From: Betaproteobacteria bacterium
GTDB lineage: Bacteria > Pseudomonadota > Gammaproteobacteria > Burkholderiales > Casimicrobiaceae
Direction: 5' to 3'
NCBI GenBank assembly: GCA_016704895.1
Contig: JADIZG010000073.1
Coordinates: 1-64,000, forward strand
DNA length: 64,000 bases
Below the pieces are notes generated by a model that saw nothing but the letters and a program-made list of their open reading frames with translations, had not been told where the DNA came from and searched no databases. Positions 18,737 through 27,859 of the stretch are shown here, piece after piece (the stretch's first letter is position 1; every line of letters begins with the position of its first letter). A program made the position numbers and the translations under genes.

Positions 18737-19966
18737 ATGAACGCCCCCGACCGCACGCTGCACACGCCCGGCGAGGGCGCGGCCACGGTGCGCGACGCGA
18801 GCGAGCTCGCCGCGTGGGAGATGATCCGCACGCTAGTCGGCTTCGACACGACGAGTCGCGACTCGAACCTCGCGCTGATCGACTGGGTCCGCGATTACCT
18901 CGCCGGCTTCGGCATCGCGTCGACGCTCACGTTCGACGACGACCGGCGCAAGGCGAACCTGTTCGCGACGCTCCCCGCCCGCGACGGCAACGCGACGACC
19001 GGCGGCATCGTGCTCTCGGGTCACACCGACGTCGTGCCGGTCGACGGCCAGCCCTGGGACACCGACCCGTTCGTGGCGACGCAGCGGGGCGACCGCGTCC
19101 ACGGCCGCGGCGTCACCGACATGAAGAGCTACTCGGCGACCGGCCTGGCGCTCGTGCCGCTGTTCCTCGAACGCCCGCTCGCGCGCCCGCTGCACTTCGC
19201 GCTGTCCTACGACGAGGAGGTCGGATGCGTCGGCGTGCGGCGGCTGATCGCCGACCTGCCGGCGCGCGGCATCGCGCCCGCCGGCTGCATCGTCGGCGAA
19301 CCGACCGGCATGAGGCTCGTCGTCGCGCACAAGGGCAAGAAGAGCTGGCGCTGCCGCGTCCGCGGCCACGAGGCGCACAGCTCGCTCACGCCGCGCGGCG
19401 TGAACGCGGTCCAGATCGCCTGCGAGATCGTCGCGCACATCGCGGCGATGGCGCGCCGCTTCCGCGACGGGTCGCGCCGCGACGAGGCGTACGACGTCCC
19501 CTACACGACGCTGCACGTCGGCACGATCCGCGGCGGCACCGCGCTCAACATCGTGCCGCGCGACTGCGAGTTCGTCTTCGAGGTGCGCCACCTGCCGTTC
19601 GACGACCCGGACGCGCTGTTCGCCGAGATTCGCGACTACGCGCAGACGTTCGTCCCGGCGATGCGCGCGGTCGCGGCGGACGCGCACATCGCGTTCGACG
19701 CCCTGTCGACGATGCCCGGCTTCGACACGCAGGACGGCTCGGCGATCGCCGACCTGGGCCACGAGCTCTGCTGCGCCGCCGGCGCGGGCAAGGTGTCGTT
19801 CGGCACCGAGGCGTCGCTGTTCCACGGCGCGTCGATCCCGACGGTGATCTGCGGCCCGGGCCACATCGAGCAGGCGCACCAGCCCAACGAGTGGGTGACG
19901 CTCGAGCAGCTGGCGCAGTGCGAAACCTTCATGCGGCGCCTCGCCGCGCGACTGCAGTCGGCGTGA
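18737..19966 (+). CDS. argE: acetylornithine deacetylase
   Basis: An M20 metallopeptidase-family amidohydrolase of 409 residues that releases ornithine from N-acetylornithine. Zinc ligands are visible in LSGHTDVVPVDGQPW, the catalytic Glu in SYDEEVGCVG, a further ligand region in VGEPTGMRLVVAHKGKKS, and the C-terminal His in GPGHIEQAHQPNEWV. The dimerisation domain begins VRGHEAHSSLTPRGVNAV. It is close to proteobacterial ArgE; its partner gene overlaps by four bases (GTGA). Confidence 0.92.
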   Translation: MNAPDRTLHTPGEGAATVRDASELAAWEMIRTLVGFDTTSRDSNLALIDWVRDYLAGFGIASTLTFDDDRRKANLFATLPARDGNATTGGIVLSGHTDVVPVDGQPWDTDPFVATQRGDRVHGRGVTDMKSYSATGLALVPLFLERPLARPLHFALSYDEEVGCVGVRRLIADLPARGIAPAGCIVGEPTGMRLVVAHKGKKSWRCRVRGHEAHSSLTPRGVNAVQIACEIVAHIAAMARRFRDGSRRDEAYDVPYTTLHVGTIRGGTALNIVPRDCEFVFEVRHLPFDDPDALFAEIRDYAQTFVPAMRAVAADAHIAFDALSTMPGFDTQDGSAIADLGHELCCAAGAGKVSFGTEASLFHGASIPTVICGPGHIEQAHQPNEWVTLEQLAQCETFMRRLAARLQSA

Positions 19967-20955
19967 GCGCACCCGCGCCCGCAGGCGCGACCGGCGGCGC
20001 GCCACCGTTCCCGCCGCATGCGATCGAGGTCGCGTTTCCCGACATCTCGCGCTGGGAGGCCGGCAACACGGGCATCCCGTACGTCTGGACGTTCGCGTCG
20101 CCGGAGCCCGGGCCGCACGTGGTCGTGCAGGCGCTCACGCACGGCAACGAGGTGTGCGGCGCGATTGCCGTCGACGCGCTGCTCGGCGAGGGCCTGCGCC
20201 CGGCGCGCGGCACGCTCACGTTCGTGTTCGCGAACGTCGCCGCCTACGAAGCGTTCGACCACGCCGATCCGTACGCGTCGCGCTGCGTCGAGGAGGACTA
20301 CAACCGCCTCTGGTCGGACGACGTGCTCGACGGCCCGCGCCGGAGCCACGACCTCGCGCGCGCCCGCGAGCTGAGGCCGGTCATCGACCGCGCCGAGGCG
20401 CTGCTCGACCTGCACTCGATGACCGACCCCTGCCCGCCGCTCGCGCTGGCCGGCACGCGCGCCAAGGGACTCGCGCTCGCGCGCGCCGTGGGCGTCCCGG
20501 TGCACATCGTGATCGACGCGGGCCACGCCGCGGGACGGCGCGTGCGCGACTACGCGTTCTTCGACGATCCGGCCGATCCGCGCGCCGCGCTGCTGGTCGA
20601 ATGCGGCCAGCACTGGGAGCGCGCGGCGCCCGAGGTGGCGCTCGAGGCGACGATACGTTTCCTCGCCCACCACGGCACGATGCGCAGCGAGGACGCGCAG
20701 GCGCGCCTCGGCAAGACGTCGCCGCCGCCGCAGCGCGCGATCGCGGTGACCGACGCCGTGACGATCCGCTCCGAGCGGTTCGCGTTCGCGATGCCGGTGC
20801 ACGGGCTCAAGGTCGTGCCGAAGGCGGGCACGCTGCTCGCGACCGACGGCGGCGCCGACGTGCGCACGCCGCACGACGACTGCGTGCTGATCATGCCGAC
20901 GCGCAAGCCCAAGATCGGCGAAACCGCGGTTCGGCTGGGCAGGTTCGTCGACTGA
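19963..20955 (+). CDS. succinylglutamate desuccinylase/aspartoacylase-like zinc deacylase
   Basis: The 330-residue product contains the M14-type zinc motif VVQALTHGNEVCGAIA (HxxE) and LLDLHSM with the third ligand, plus VECGQHWERAA, as in the AstE/AspA family that removes acyl groups from amino acids. The GTG start overlaps the argE stop (GTGA), so the two are coupled. The C-terminal half (FAMPVHGLKVVPKAGTLLA) matches the family's beta domain. It may act on N-acyl amino acids alongside ArgE; the true substrate is unknown. Confidence 0.85.
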   Translation: MSAPAPAGATGGAPPFPPHAIEVAFPDISRWEAGNTGIPYVWTFASPEPGPHVVVQALTHGNEVCGAIAVDALLGEGLRPARGTLTFVFANVAAYEAFDHADPYASRCVEEDYNRLWSDDVLDGPRRSHDLARARELRPVIDRAEALLDLHSMTDPCPPLALAGTRAKGLALARAVGVPVHIVIDAGHAAGRRVRDYAFFDDPADPRAALLVECGQHWERAAPEVALEATIRFLAHHGTMRSEDAQARLGKTSPPPQRAIAVTDAVTIRSERFAFAMPVHGLKVVPKAGTLLATDGGADVRTPHDDCVLIMPTRKPKIGETAVRLGRFVD

Positions 20956-21047
20956 CCGTGCGCGCCCGGGCGGCCCCTGCGCCGGGTCGTGGCGATTGCC
21001 CCCCCCCCACCCGGTCGGCTTCGGGCCCCACAACCTCGCGCCATCGC

Positions 21048-21089
21048 TGTGGGTCGGCCTTCAGGCCGACACAGGGTCGGCCTCAGGCC
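21048..21089. repeat. REP-like palindrome copies between convergent genes
   Basis: One full GTCGGCCTTCAGGCCGAC copy flanked by TGTGG on the left and ACA on the right, followed by a degenerate copy (GGGTCGGCCTCAGGCC). It sits between the ends of the AstE-like gene and the duplicated unknown gene, consistent with a terminator-like role. Confidence 0.75.
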
Positions 21090-21096
21090 ATGCGGC

Positions 21097-21915
21097 TTAG
21101 GCCGGCGTCAGCGCGGACGCCAACATCGCCGCGGCGACGCCGACCCGCATCCCGACGCGCAGTCCGCGCTCCGACGACGCCGCATTGACGCGCGACAGCG
21201 TCCCGGTCACCCACATCGACCGCGCGTCGCCGATGCGCGCGCTGCGGTAGTCGACGGTCGCGGCCGGAATGCCGCGCGCGTTCAGCACGGGCAGCCGCGA
21301 GACCCCCGCCTCGTCGCAGCCGATCCCCGCGTCGTGGAAGAAGGCGCCCGCGGCGTCGACCGGCAATGCGCTCGCCGGATCCCCGCCGTGCAGCGCGCCG
21401 TGCGAACCGATCACCAGCACGGCGCCGGCATCGGTCGGCTGCACGCCGCCGATCGAGTCGAGCCCGATGACCGATGCGGATGACACCGTGGCCGGAGCGA
21501 ACACCATGCGCGATTCGCGCTGCGCCGGGAGCTCGCCCGTGGGCATCGATGCGGCGGCGAGCCGCTCGACCGCCTCGCGGCACGTCATCCCGGGCGACAC
21601 GCCCAGTGCCGCCGCCTTCGCGTTGGCGAACGAGATCACGCCGCGCGCGAGCGTGTCGGCCGCGACGGCGATCCGCGCGGACGTGTGCGCCACAGCAGCC
21701 GCCGCCATGCCGGCGTGTTCGAGCGCGACGACCCCCGCGATGCCGGCGTCGTCGAGCCCGCGCCCGGCGTCGTTGAAGATCGCTGCGCGGACGCCCGCCG
21801 AGATCGCGTAATGCGCCGCGATCATCCCGCCGTGCGATCCGGTGACGAGCACGGCACCGCGCGCCTCGGCGGGCAGCGCCGTCACGCTGTCCGCGACGAC
21901 GAGCGGCACGTTCAT
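21097..21915 (-). CDS. uncharacterised internally duplicated protein, coupled to a TRAP-type binding protein
   Basis: The 272-residue protein has no signal peptide and consists of two related halves. Residues 21-110 run AVLVTGSHGG, IFNDAGRGLDDAGIAGV, HTSARIAVAADTLARGVIS, ANAKAAALGVSPGM; residues 164-256 run AVLVIGSHGA, FFHDAGIGCDEAGVS, YRSARIGDARSMWVTGTLS, NAASSERGLRVGM. The conserved GSHG, DAG and SARI motifs suggest a ligand or catalytic site in each half. Its ATG overlaps the binding-protein stop as ATGA. I do not recognise the family and assign no function. Confidence 0.82.
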   Translation of the reverse strand: MNVPLVVADSVTALPAEARGAVLVTGSHGGMIAAHYAISAGVRAAIFNDAGRGLDDAGIAGVVALEHAGMAAAAVAHTSARIAVAADTLARGVISFANAKAAALGVSPGMTCREAVERLAAASMPTGELPAQRESRMVFAPATVSSASVIGLDSIGGVQPTDAGAVLVIGSHGALHGGDPASALPVDAAGAFFHDAGIGCDEAGVSRLPVLNARGIPAATVDYRSARIGDARSMWVTGTLSRVNAASSERGLRVGMRVGVAAAMLASALTPA

Positions 21916-23093
21916 CGTGCCGGCGCGGGCGCCGGGGCGTTTCCCGGCAGCGCGGCGGCCTCCGGCGCCGCTGCTGGCACCTGGCCCTGCGCCTCGCGCG
22001 CCTCGGCGACCGCCCGCTCCGCCGCAGCGACCAGGTCCGCGCCGATCGCCTGTCCTCGCGCCGCGCGCACCGATGCGGCGGCCGCAGCGAACGCCGCGTG
22101 CCCCGCCCGCGTCAGCCGGACCTCGCCCATTCCCTGCGCGACCAGCGCGGCCTCCGCGGCCTCCTCGCGCGCGGCGGCGGTCGCGCTCGAAGCGATCGCG
22201 CGTGCGCTGTCGAGCGCGGTCTTCCGCTGCGCCGAGGACCATGCGTTCCACACCGGCCGGCGCACCGCGAACACCATCGCGTCGCCGAACGCGCCCCAGC
22301 GCAGCAACTGTCGGTACCCGGTCGCCGGGAACCGCGCTGCGACGAAGCTCGTCGCCATCCCGTCCTGGCCGTCGAGCCGGCCCGCGGCGAGTGCGTCCTG
22401 CGCCTGGATGAAGCTCATCGCCTCGGGGCGCGCCCCCAGGGCCGCGAGCGTCTCGACGACGAGCGGACCTCCGGTGACGCGAAGCCGCAGTCCCGCGAGG
22501 TCCGCCGGCGAGCGCACGACGCGCTCGACCGTCGCGAGCGAACGGTGCCCGAGCGGCGCCATCGCGAGCAGCACGACGCCGTCGGCCACCGCGCGCTTCA
22601 TCAGCTCGCCAGCGACCTCAGGCGACGACGCCAGCGCCGCGAGGTCCGCCGGCTCCGGCGCGATCCACGGCAGCGCGTAGATCGCGAGCGCGGGCAACTG
22701 CGCCGACCACGCGAGCGCCGATCCGACCGCGAGGTCCGCTGCGCCGTCGCGCAGCGCGAAGAACTCGCGTCCGGCGTCGCGCTGCGCGAGCGCCGCCCCC
22801 GGATGGAGCTTCGCTTCGATGCGTCCGGATGCGGCAGCCCCCATCGCCTCGGCCCAGGACTTCGCGGCCGCGCCCAGCGGAAACGCCGGAGCGACCGCGA
22901 CCGAGAGCTTGAGCTCGCCCGTCAGCGCCTCGCCCCCCGCATTGCACGGCATGCCCGGGACCTTGAGCGCACACGCCCAGTCGACGTAGTCGGCCGGGAC
23001 GCTTTCGGCTGCGCGGCCGGGCACCGAAACGAATGCCAGGGCGGCGACCGCGACGCAAATCGATCGGGCCGTCGATCGCTGCGACATGATCAT
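21912..23093 (-). CDS. TRAP transporter substrate-binding protein, DctP-like (orphan)
   Basis: A 393-residue protein with signal peptide (ICVAVAALAFVSVPGRAAE). The DctP-type fold is indicated by WAEAMGAAASGRIEAKLHPG, FFALRDGAADLAVGSA, VVRSPADLAGLRLRVTGGPL, the conserved RV-x-G ligand region, and ALAAGRLDGQDGMATSF. The C terminus ends in a low-complexity Ala/Pro tail, which may be an added extension. No DctQ/DctM membrane subunits are present in the window. Start at 23093 or the internal ATG at 23087. Confidence 0.85.
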   Translation of the reverse strand: MIMSQRSTARSICVAVAALAFVSVPGRAAESVPADYVDWACALKVPGMPCNAGGEALTGELKLSVAVAPAFPLGAAAKSWAEAMGAAASGRIEAKLHPGAALAQRDAGREFFALRDGAADLAVGSALAWSAQLPALAIYALPWIAPEPADLAALASSPEVAGELMKRAVADGVVLLAMAPLGHRSLATVERVVRSPADLAGLRLRVTGGPLVVETLAALGARPEAMSFIQAQDALAAGRLDGQDGMATSFVAARFPATGYRQLLRWGAFGDAMVFAVRRPVWNAWSSAQRKTALDSARAIASSATAAAREEAAEAALVAQGMGEVRLTRAGHAAFAAAAASVRAARGQAIGADLVAAAERAVAEAREAQGQVPAAAPEAAALPGNAPAPAPAR

Positions 23094-23241
23094 CGGGGCA
23101 GTCTAGCAGCCGCGGCACGCAGCGGGCACCCCGCCGCCACGGCCGGTACGATCAAGGCGGGGGCGCTCGCCGGTGTCGCCGGTGTTCGCGCACGGCGTGC
23201 CGCCCGGGGATCGAGCCATCGCCCCGTACGATGCTTGACGA

Positions 23242-23247
23242 TAGAAT
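23242..23247 (+). promoter_or_regulatory. weak -10 candidate upstream of the LicD fusion gene
   Basis: TAGAAT lies 47 bases before the start codon in a locally AT-richer stretch. The -35 region does not match well, so this is tentative. Confidence 0.25.
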
Positions 23248-23294
23248 CGTGTGCCTGGCCCCCCTGCCCTTTCGTTGGTTGCGAGCCCTGCGTC

Positions 23295-24410
23295 ATGATC
23301 CCCCCCGACCTGCCGCTGCCCGCATTCGCCGACGTCTGGACGCCAGCCACCCGCGCCCGCGTGGCGGGATTGGTCGCGCGAGTCGCGGAGGCGGCCCGGC
23401 GCGTGGGTGCCCCGGCCATGCTCGAGGCCGGCTCGCTGCTCGGCTACGCGCGGCACGGAGGCAGGATCATTCCCTGGGACGACGATGTCGATCTTCTGGT
23501 CGAGGATGCCGCGTTCGCCAGGGTGATGGATGTCCTGGCCGACGACCGCGACCTGCGGGTCGCCATCGTGGACCAGGAGATGTGCGACCAATACGGCAAC
23601 GTGTCGTGGCGCAGCGATCCGATCGGCCTCGACGTCGGATTTCCGCGAGCCTGGGGTTGGCCGTTCGTCGACGTCTTCCGTTTCTCATTGACCGACGCGC
23701 ACGTCGTCCTCTACCCGGGAGGCAGGAGCCAACGCGCGCTCGACGCGGACGACGTCCTGCCACCGATGCCGGCATCCTTCGAGGGCGTCCCGGTGCACGT
23801 GCCCCGGAGGACGGACCGCGTGCTGGACGCCTTGTTCCCGAACTGGCGCATCGAGTTCGACACGGGCGTCTGGGATCACCGGCGCGAGGGCCCGCGCGAC
23901 CGCACCGTCCATCGCTGGAACCCGACCGGCCAGCCGATCGTCGCCGGGAGCCGCGTCGTCTACACCGACATGTGCGCCGACCTGTTCCACGCCGGCCACG
24001 TCAATTTCCTGCGGCAGGCACGCGCCCTGGGCGACCGGCTCGTCGTGGGGATCCACAGCGACGAGACGATCGCGAGCTACAAGGGCGCCCCCGTGATGAC
24101 CATGGAGGAGCGTGTCGCCGTCGTCGCCGCATGCCGCTACGTCGACCAGGTCGTGCCCGATGCGCCGCTCGCGGTGTCGCCACGTTACCTCGACGCGCTG
24201 GGCGTCCACGTCGTCTGCCACGCCGACGAGCTCGATCCCGCCGCGCGCGACCGGATGTACGGCGAGATCCTGGCGACGCACGGCCTCGAGCTCATCCCCT
24301 ACACGCGGGGCATCTCGACGCGCGAGCTGAAGGAAAGGGTGCTCGCGAGGACGCGCGTAGCGGGTCAATCGGGCAGCCCGCCGACACCGGTGGGCAGGTC
24401 GAACCAGTAG
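23295..24410 (+). CDS. LicD-family phosphotransferase fused to a cytidylyltransferase
   Basis: The 371-residue protein joins two domains. Residues about 35-200 are LicD-like (AMLEAGSLLGYARHGG, then IIPWDDDVDLLVED with the metal-binding DDD, then DVGFPRAWGWPFVDVF); LicD proteins transfer phosphocholine or similar groups from CDP carriers to glycans. Residues 221-352 are a cytidylyltransferase of the glycerol-3-phosphate/phosphoethanolamine type, with YTDMCADLFHAGHVNFLRQA (HxGH at 232-235) and RGISTREL (338-345). One polypeptide could thus make and use a CDP-alcohol. The last 46 bases overlap the convergent comEC end. Substrate is inferred by family only. Confidence 0.85.
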   Translation: MIPPDLPLPAFADVWTPATRARVAGLVARVAEAARRVGAPAMLEAGSLLGYARHGGRIIPWDDDVDLLVEDAAFARVMDVLADDRDLRVAIVDQEMCDQYGNVSWRSDPIGLDVGFPRAWGWPFVDVFRFSLTDAHVVLYPGGRSQRALDADDVLPPMPASFEGVPVHVPRRTDRVLDALFPNWRIEFDTGVWDHRREGPRDRTVHRWNPTGQPIVAGSRVVYTDMCADLFHAGHVNFLRQARALGDRLVVGIHSDETIASYKGAPVMTMEERVAVVAACRYVDQVVPDAPLAVSPRYLDALGVHVVCHADELDPAARDRMYGEILATHGLELIPYTRGISTRELKERVLARTRVAGQSGSPPTPVGRSNQ

Positions 24411-26875
24411 CGCGCCCCGACGGCCCTCGCGCGTTCGACGCCCGCGATCCGCGAGGAACCCGCATCGAACGTGATCGCCCCGTCGCGGTCGGTGCGCACG
24501 ACCGCCGAGCCACGGGTGACGTATCGCGCGACGACCTCCGGGCGCGGATGTCCGAAACGGTTGCGGTAGCCCGGCGTGAAGACCGCGACCGCCGGATCCA
24601 CGGCGGCGACGAACGCCGGCGTCGACGACGTGCGGCTGCCGTGGTGCGGGACGACGAGCACGTCGGCGGCGAGCGCGTCGCGCGCCTCGTGCAGCAGCCT
24701 CATCTCGCTGCGCGCCTCGATGTCGCCCGCGAGCAGCACGCGGGAGCGTCCCGCGGTGACGGCGACGACGCACGACAGGTCGTTGGTCTTCGCGCGCGCG
24801 TCCCGGTAGTACGCAGCGGGCGGATGCAGCACCTCGAAATCGATGCCGTCCCAGCGCCAGCGCATCCCGTCGACGCAGCGATCCGCCGGCGCGCCCTCGC
24901 GTTCCCCGACCACCGGATGATCCGGCGGCAACGACGAGAGAAGTCGCGCCACCGGAACCGCGCGCAGCAACGACAGCGCGCCTCCCGCATGGTCGAGATC
25001 CTGGTGGCTCACGACCAGCGCATCGATGCGTCCGATGCCCTCGTGGCGCAGAAAGGGCGCGACGATGCGCGAGCCCGCGTCCGCCGCTTCGTGCCAGCGC
25101 GGGCCGGTGTCGTAGACGAGCGCGTGCCGATGGGTGCGGACGACGACCGCGAGCCCCTGCCCGACGTCGAGCACCGTGAACCGGGCCGTCCCCTCCGGCG
25201 GCGGCGGAGGCGACACCAGCGCGAGCGGTGCGAGCCAGATCAGGCCGAGCGCGCGTCCCGGCACGCCGCGCGGGGCGAGGAGCCAGACGACGCCGACCGC
25301 TGCGGCCGCGAGCGTCCACGGGAGCGGCGTGTGCTGCGCCCAGGCCGCCGCCGGAGCGCCGGCGAGCCACTCGAGCACGCCCATCAGCGGTGCGAGCACC
25401 GCGTGCGCCGCGACGAAGCACGCGTCGAGCGGCACGACGATTCCCGCCACCGCGAGCGGGACGACCGCGAGCGTCACCACCGGGATCGCGATCGCGTTCG
25501 CGACCGGCGAGACGATCGACATCTGCCCGAAGAGCGCCAGCGCGAACGGCACCAGGCCCACGGTGACGGCCCATTGCGTGCGCGCACCCTCGCGCAGCAC
25601 GGCGATGAATCGCCCGGCCCACGTCGACGCGCGATCGTGTCCCGCACGACCCGCGCCCGCGTAGATCAGCACGGCGACCGCGCCGTAGGACAGCCAGAAC
25701 CCCGCCGACAGCACCGCCCAGGGATCGAAAGCGAGCACGGTCGCGAGCGCCCAGAGCCAGATCACGCCCGACGTTCCGTGGCGCGACGCGAGCAGGCCCG
25801 CCGCGCCGGTCGCGAGCATCGCGAACGTGCGCATGGCCGGCACCTCGGCGCCGGCGAGCATCGTGTAGATGCCGGCGACCGCCACGCCCGCGATCGCGCC
25901 GGCGTGACGCGCGGGCAGGCGGTCGGTGAGCCGGGTCGACCGGCGAGCGAGGGCGGCGGCGGCCCAGCCCGCGAGCGCGGCGAGCGCGGTCACGTGCAGG
26001 CCCGAAATGCTCACCAGGTGCCCGACGCCGGTACGGTTGAAGACCGTCCACTGCTCGTCGGGGATCGCGCGCTGGTCGCCGATCGCGAGCGCGGTGACGA
26101 CGCCGGCGTAGCGTGCGTCCGCGAGCGCCAGGGCGATGCGTTCGCGAACCCGCTCGCGCGCGCGCTGCACGTGGTCGCGGAACCGGCCGGCGAACGCGTC
26201 GAGCCGCGCGTTCGCGTCGCCGGCGCGCACGTAGCCGGTCGCCCGCAGGTTGCGCTCGAGCAGCCACGCCTCGAGATCGAAGCCGCCCGGGTTCGCGTAG
26301 CCGTGCGGGCGCTTGAGCCTCACCGCGAGCCGCCAGCGCTCGCCGGCGGCGAGGTCGGGCACGTCGACCTCGCGCTCGTCGCCGGGACGCGCCGCCGGCC
26401 ACGAGAGCGAGATCCTCGACGGCACGCGGGCCTCCGCCGACTCGACGCGCTCGACCGCGAACGCGAAGCGCACGCCGCGCTCGGAGGCGTCCGGCAGGTC
26501 GTCGACGACGCCCACCACCACGACGTCCACGCCCTCCCCCGCCGGCGGCAGCGCGTCCGCCAGGCGCGCCTCCGCGCGCCACGCCGCGTAGCCGAAGCCG
26601 CCGACCGCCGCCGCGAGGGCCGCCGCCGCGAACGCGGGCCAGTGCCAGGGCGGTGGCTCAGCCAGCGAAACCGAAGTCGACGCGCGTGCATGCGCGCACT
26701 GGCGCAGCCGCGATCGGGCAACGACCGCCAGCACCGCCAGCGCCACCGCCACGGCCACCCACGGCATGCCCGGCAGCGACGCGCGCGTCTGAAGCACGCC
26801 GACGCCCGCGGCGAATGCCGCGAGCAGCGCCGGCGTGGCGCTCGCGACGCGCGGGATCCCGGGCACGGCAGGCAT
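24365..26875 (-). CDS. comEC: DNA internalisation-related competence protein ComEC/Rec2
   Basis: An 836-residue inner-membrane DNA channel for natural transformation. An N-terminal soluble domain (DUF4131-like, DLEAWLLERNLRATGYVR) is followed by the competence domain (GVGHLVSISGLHVTALAALA, AVLSAGFWLSYGAVAVL) with about ten membrane segments, and a C-terminal metallo-beta-lactamase-like domain: LDVGQGLAVVVRT, SHQDLDHAGGALSLL, LLAGDIE and VPHHGSRTSSTPAFV. All family hallmarks are intact. With the type IV pilin genes at the far end of the window it suggests competence potential. Confidence 0.95.
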   Translation of the reverse strand: MPAVPGIPRVASATPALLAAFAAGVGVLQTRASLPGMPWVAVAVALAVLAVVARSRLRQCAHARASTSVSLAEPPPWHWPAFAAAALAAAVGGFGYAAWRAEARLADALPPAGEGVDVVVVGVVDDLPDASERGVRFAFAVERVESAEARVPSRISLSWPAARPGDEREVDVPDLAAGERWRLAVRLKRPHGYANPGGFDLEAWLLERNLRATGYVRAGDANARLDAFAGRFRDHVQRARERVRERIALALADARYAGVVTALAIGDQRAIPDEQWTVFNRTGVGHLVSISGLHVTALAALAGWAAAALARRSTRLTDRLPARHAGAIAGVAVAGIYTMLAGAEVPAMRTFAMLATGAAGLLASRHGTSGVIWLWALATVLAFDPWAVLSAGFWLSYGAVAVLIYAGAGRAGHDRASTWAGRFIAVLREGARTQWAVTVGLVPFALALFGQMSIVSPVANAIAIPVVTLAVVPLAVAGIVVPLDACFVAAHAVLAPLMGVLEWLAGAPAAAWAQHTPLPWTLAAAAVGVVWLLAPRGVPGRALGLIWLAPLALVSPPPPPEGTARFTVLDVGQGLAVVVRTHRHALVYDTGPRWHEAADAGSRIVAPFLRHEGIGRIDALVVSHQDLDHAGGALSLLRAVPVARLLSSLPPDHPVVGEREGAPADRCVDGMRWRWDGIDFEVLHPPAAYYRDARAKTNDLSCVVAVTAGRSRVLLAGDIEARSEMRLLHEARDALAADVLVVPHHGSRTSSTPAFVAAVDPAVAVFTPGYRNRFGHPRPEVVARYVTRGSAVVRTDRDGAITFDAGSSRIAGVERARAVGARYWFDLPTGVGGLPD

Positions 26876-26910
26876 GCGCGATCGTGCCGCACGCGGTCCC
26901 TGCCGCGCGA

Positions 26911-26946
26911 TCGGCCGAACGGCCTACCGGATCGACCGGCCTACGG
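26911..26946. repeat. short palindromic repeat, GGCCGAACGGCCTA family
   Basis: GGCCGAACGGCCTA (26913-26926) is followed by GACCGGCCTA (26934-26943). The first 14-mer recurs exactly at 59637-59650, the second 10-mer at 39245-39254. The adjacent hydrolase stop codon lies inside the element. Confidence 0.5.
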
Positions 26947-27807
26947 TCGCTCGAGGAACGCCCGCACGAGCGCTATCTGCTCGTCGGGCACGAGCGTCGG
27001 CGCGTGGCCGACCCCGGGCAGCGTGACGAGCTCTGCGCGCGGTCCGCGGCGGGACATGGCGTCGGCGGTCTCGGCGGTGACGAGATCCGAGCGCTCGCCG
27101 CGGATCACCATCGTCGGCGCCCGCACCGCGTCCCACAGGCCCCACAGGTCGACGTCGCCGGGCACGGCGAGCGCCGCCCGGAACGGGACGCCGAGCGCGG
27201 GATCGTAGTGCAGCGCGTACGTGCCGTCGTCCCGCCGCACGAGCACGTTGTCGACGAGGAAATCCCACTGCGCGTCGGTGTGCGGGCCGAACGGCTCGGA
27301 GATCGCCCGTATCGCGGCGAACGCCGCCGCCCGCGTCGGGAACGCCGGCGACACGCCGACGTAGCTCGCGATGCGTTCGATCGCCGCGCGCGCGAGGATC
27401 GGCCCGGCGTCGCTGATGACGAGCCGCCGGATCGGCGAGCGCTCGAACGCGCCGAGCGCCATGCCCATGAGCCCGCCCAGCGAGATGCCGACCCAGTCGA
27501 CGGTCTCGACGTCGAGGCGCGCGAGCAGCGTCACCGCGTTCGCGACGTAGGTCGGGATCTGGTAGAGCATCGGGTCGGCGAGGCGCTCGCTCGCGCCGCG
27601 GCCGGGCATGTCGGCGGCGATCACCCGCCAGCGGTCCGAGAGCGCGCGGCCGAGCGGGCCGAAGTCGCGGCTGTTGCGCGTCAGCCCGTGCACGCAGACG
27701 ACCACGCGCGGATTGGCGGGATCGCCCCATTCGCGGTAGGCGAGCCGGTGGAGCTGCGTACCCGTGAGGCAGCTCACGTACCGGCTGCGGGAGCCGTCGT
27801 CGTTCAT
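26941..27807 (-). CDS. alpha/beta hydrolase
   Basis: A 288-residue alpha/beta-hydrolase-fold protein: oxyanion region VVVCVHGLTRNSRDFGPLG, nucleophile elbow VDWVGISLGGLMGMALG (GxSxG), and a C-terminal GVGHAPTLVPDEQ with the catalytic His. MPGRGASERL is the conserved post-strand-4 turn. Similar proteins are annotated as esterases or meta-cleavage hydrolases. Its substrate is unknown. Confidence 0.88.
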   Translation of the reverse strand: MNDDGSRSRYVSCLTGTQLHRLAYREWGDPANPRVVVCVHGLTRNSRDFGPLGRALSDRWRVIAADMPGRGASERLADPMLYQIPTYVANAVTLLARLDVETVDWVGISLGGLMGMALGAFERSPIRRLVISDAGPILARAAIERIASYVGVSPAFPTRAAAFAAIRAISEPFGPHTDAQWDFLVDNVLVRRDDGTYALHYDPALGVPFRAALAVPGDVDLWGLWDAVRAPTMVIRGERSDLVTAETADAMSRRGPRAELVTLPGVGHAPTLVPDEQIALVRAFLERP

Positions 27808-27859
27808 CGCTTGCAGCCTTCCCGGGCTTGCCGCGGCGCGGCCCCGGCCTCGCTCCGTC

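Noticed and set aside
23231..27208. A 1325-codon plus-strand open frame
   Set aside because: Out of frame with the LicD fusion and antisense to comEC; low-complexity Arg-rich translation.
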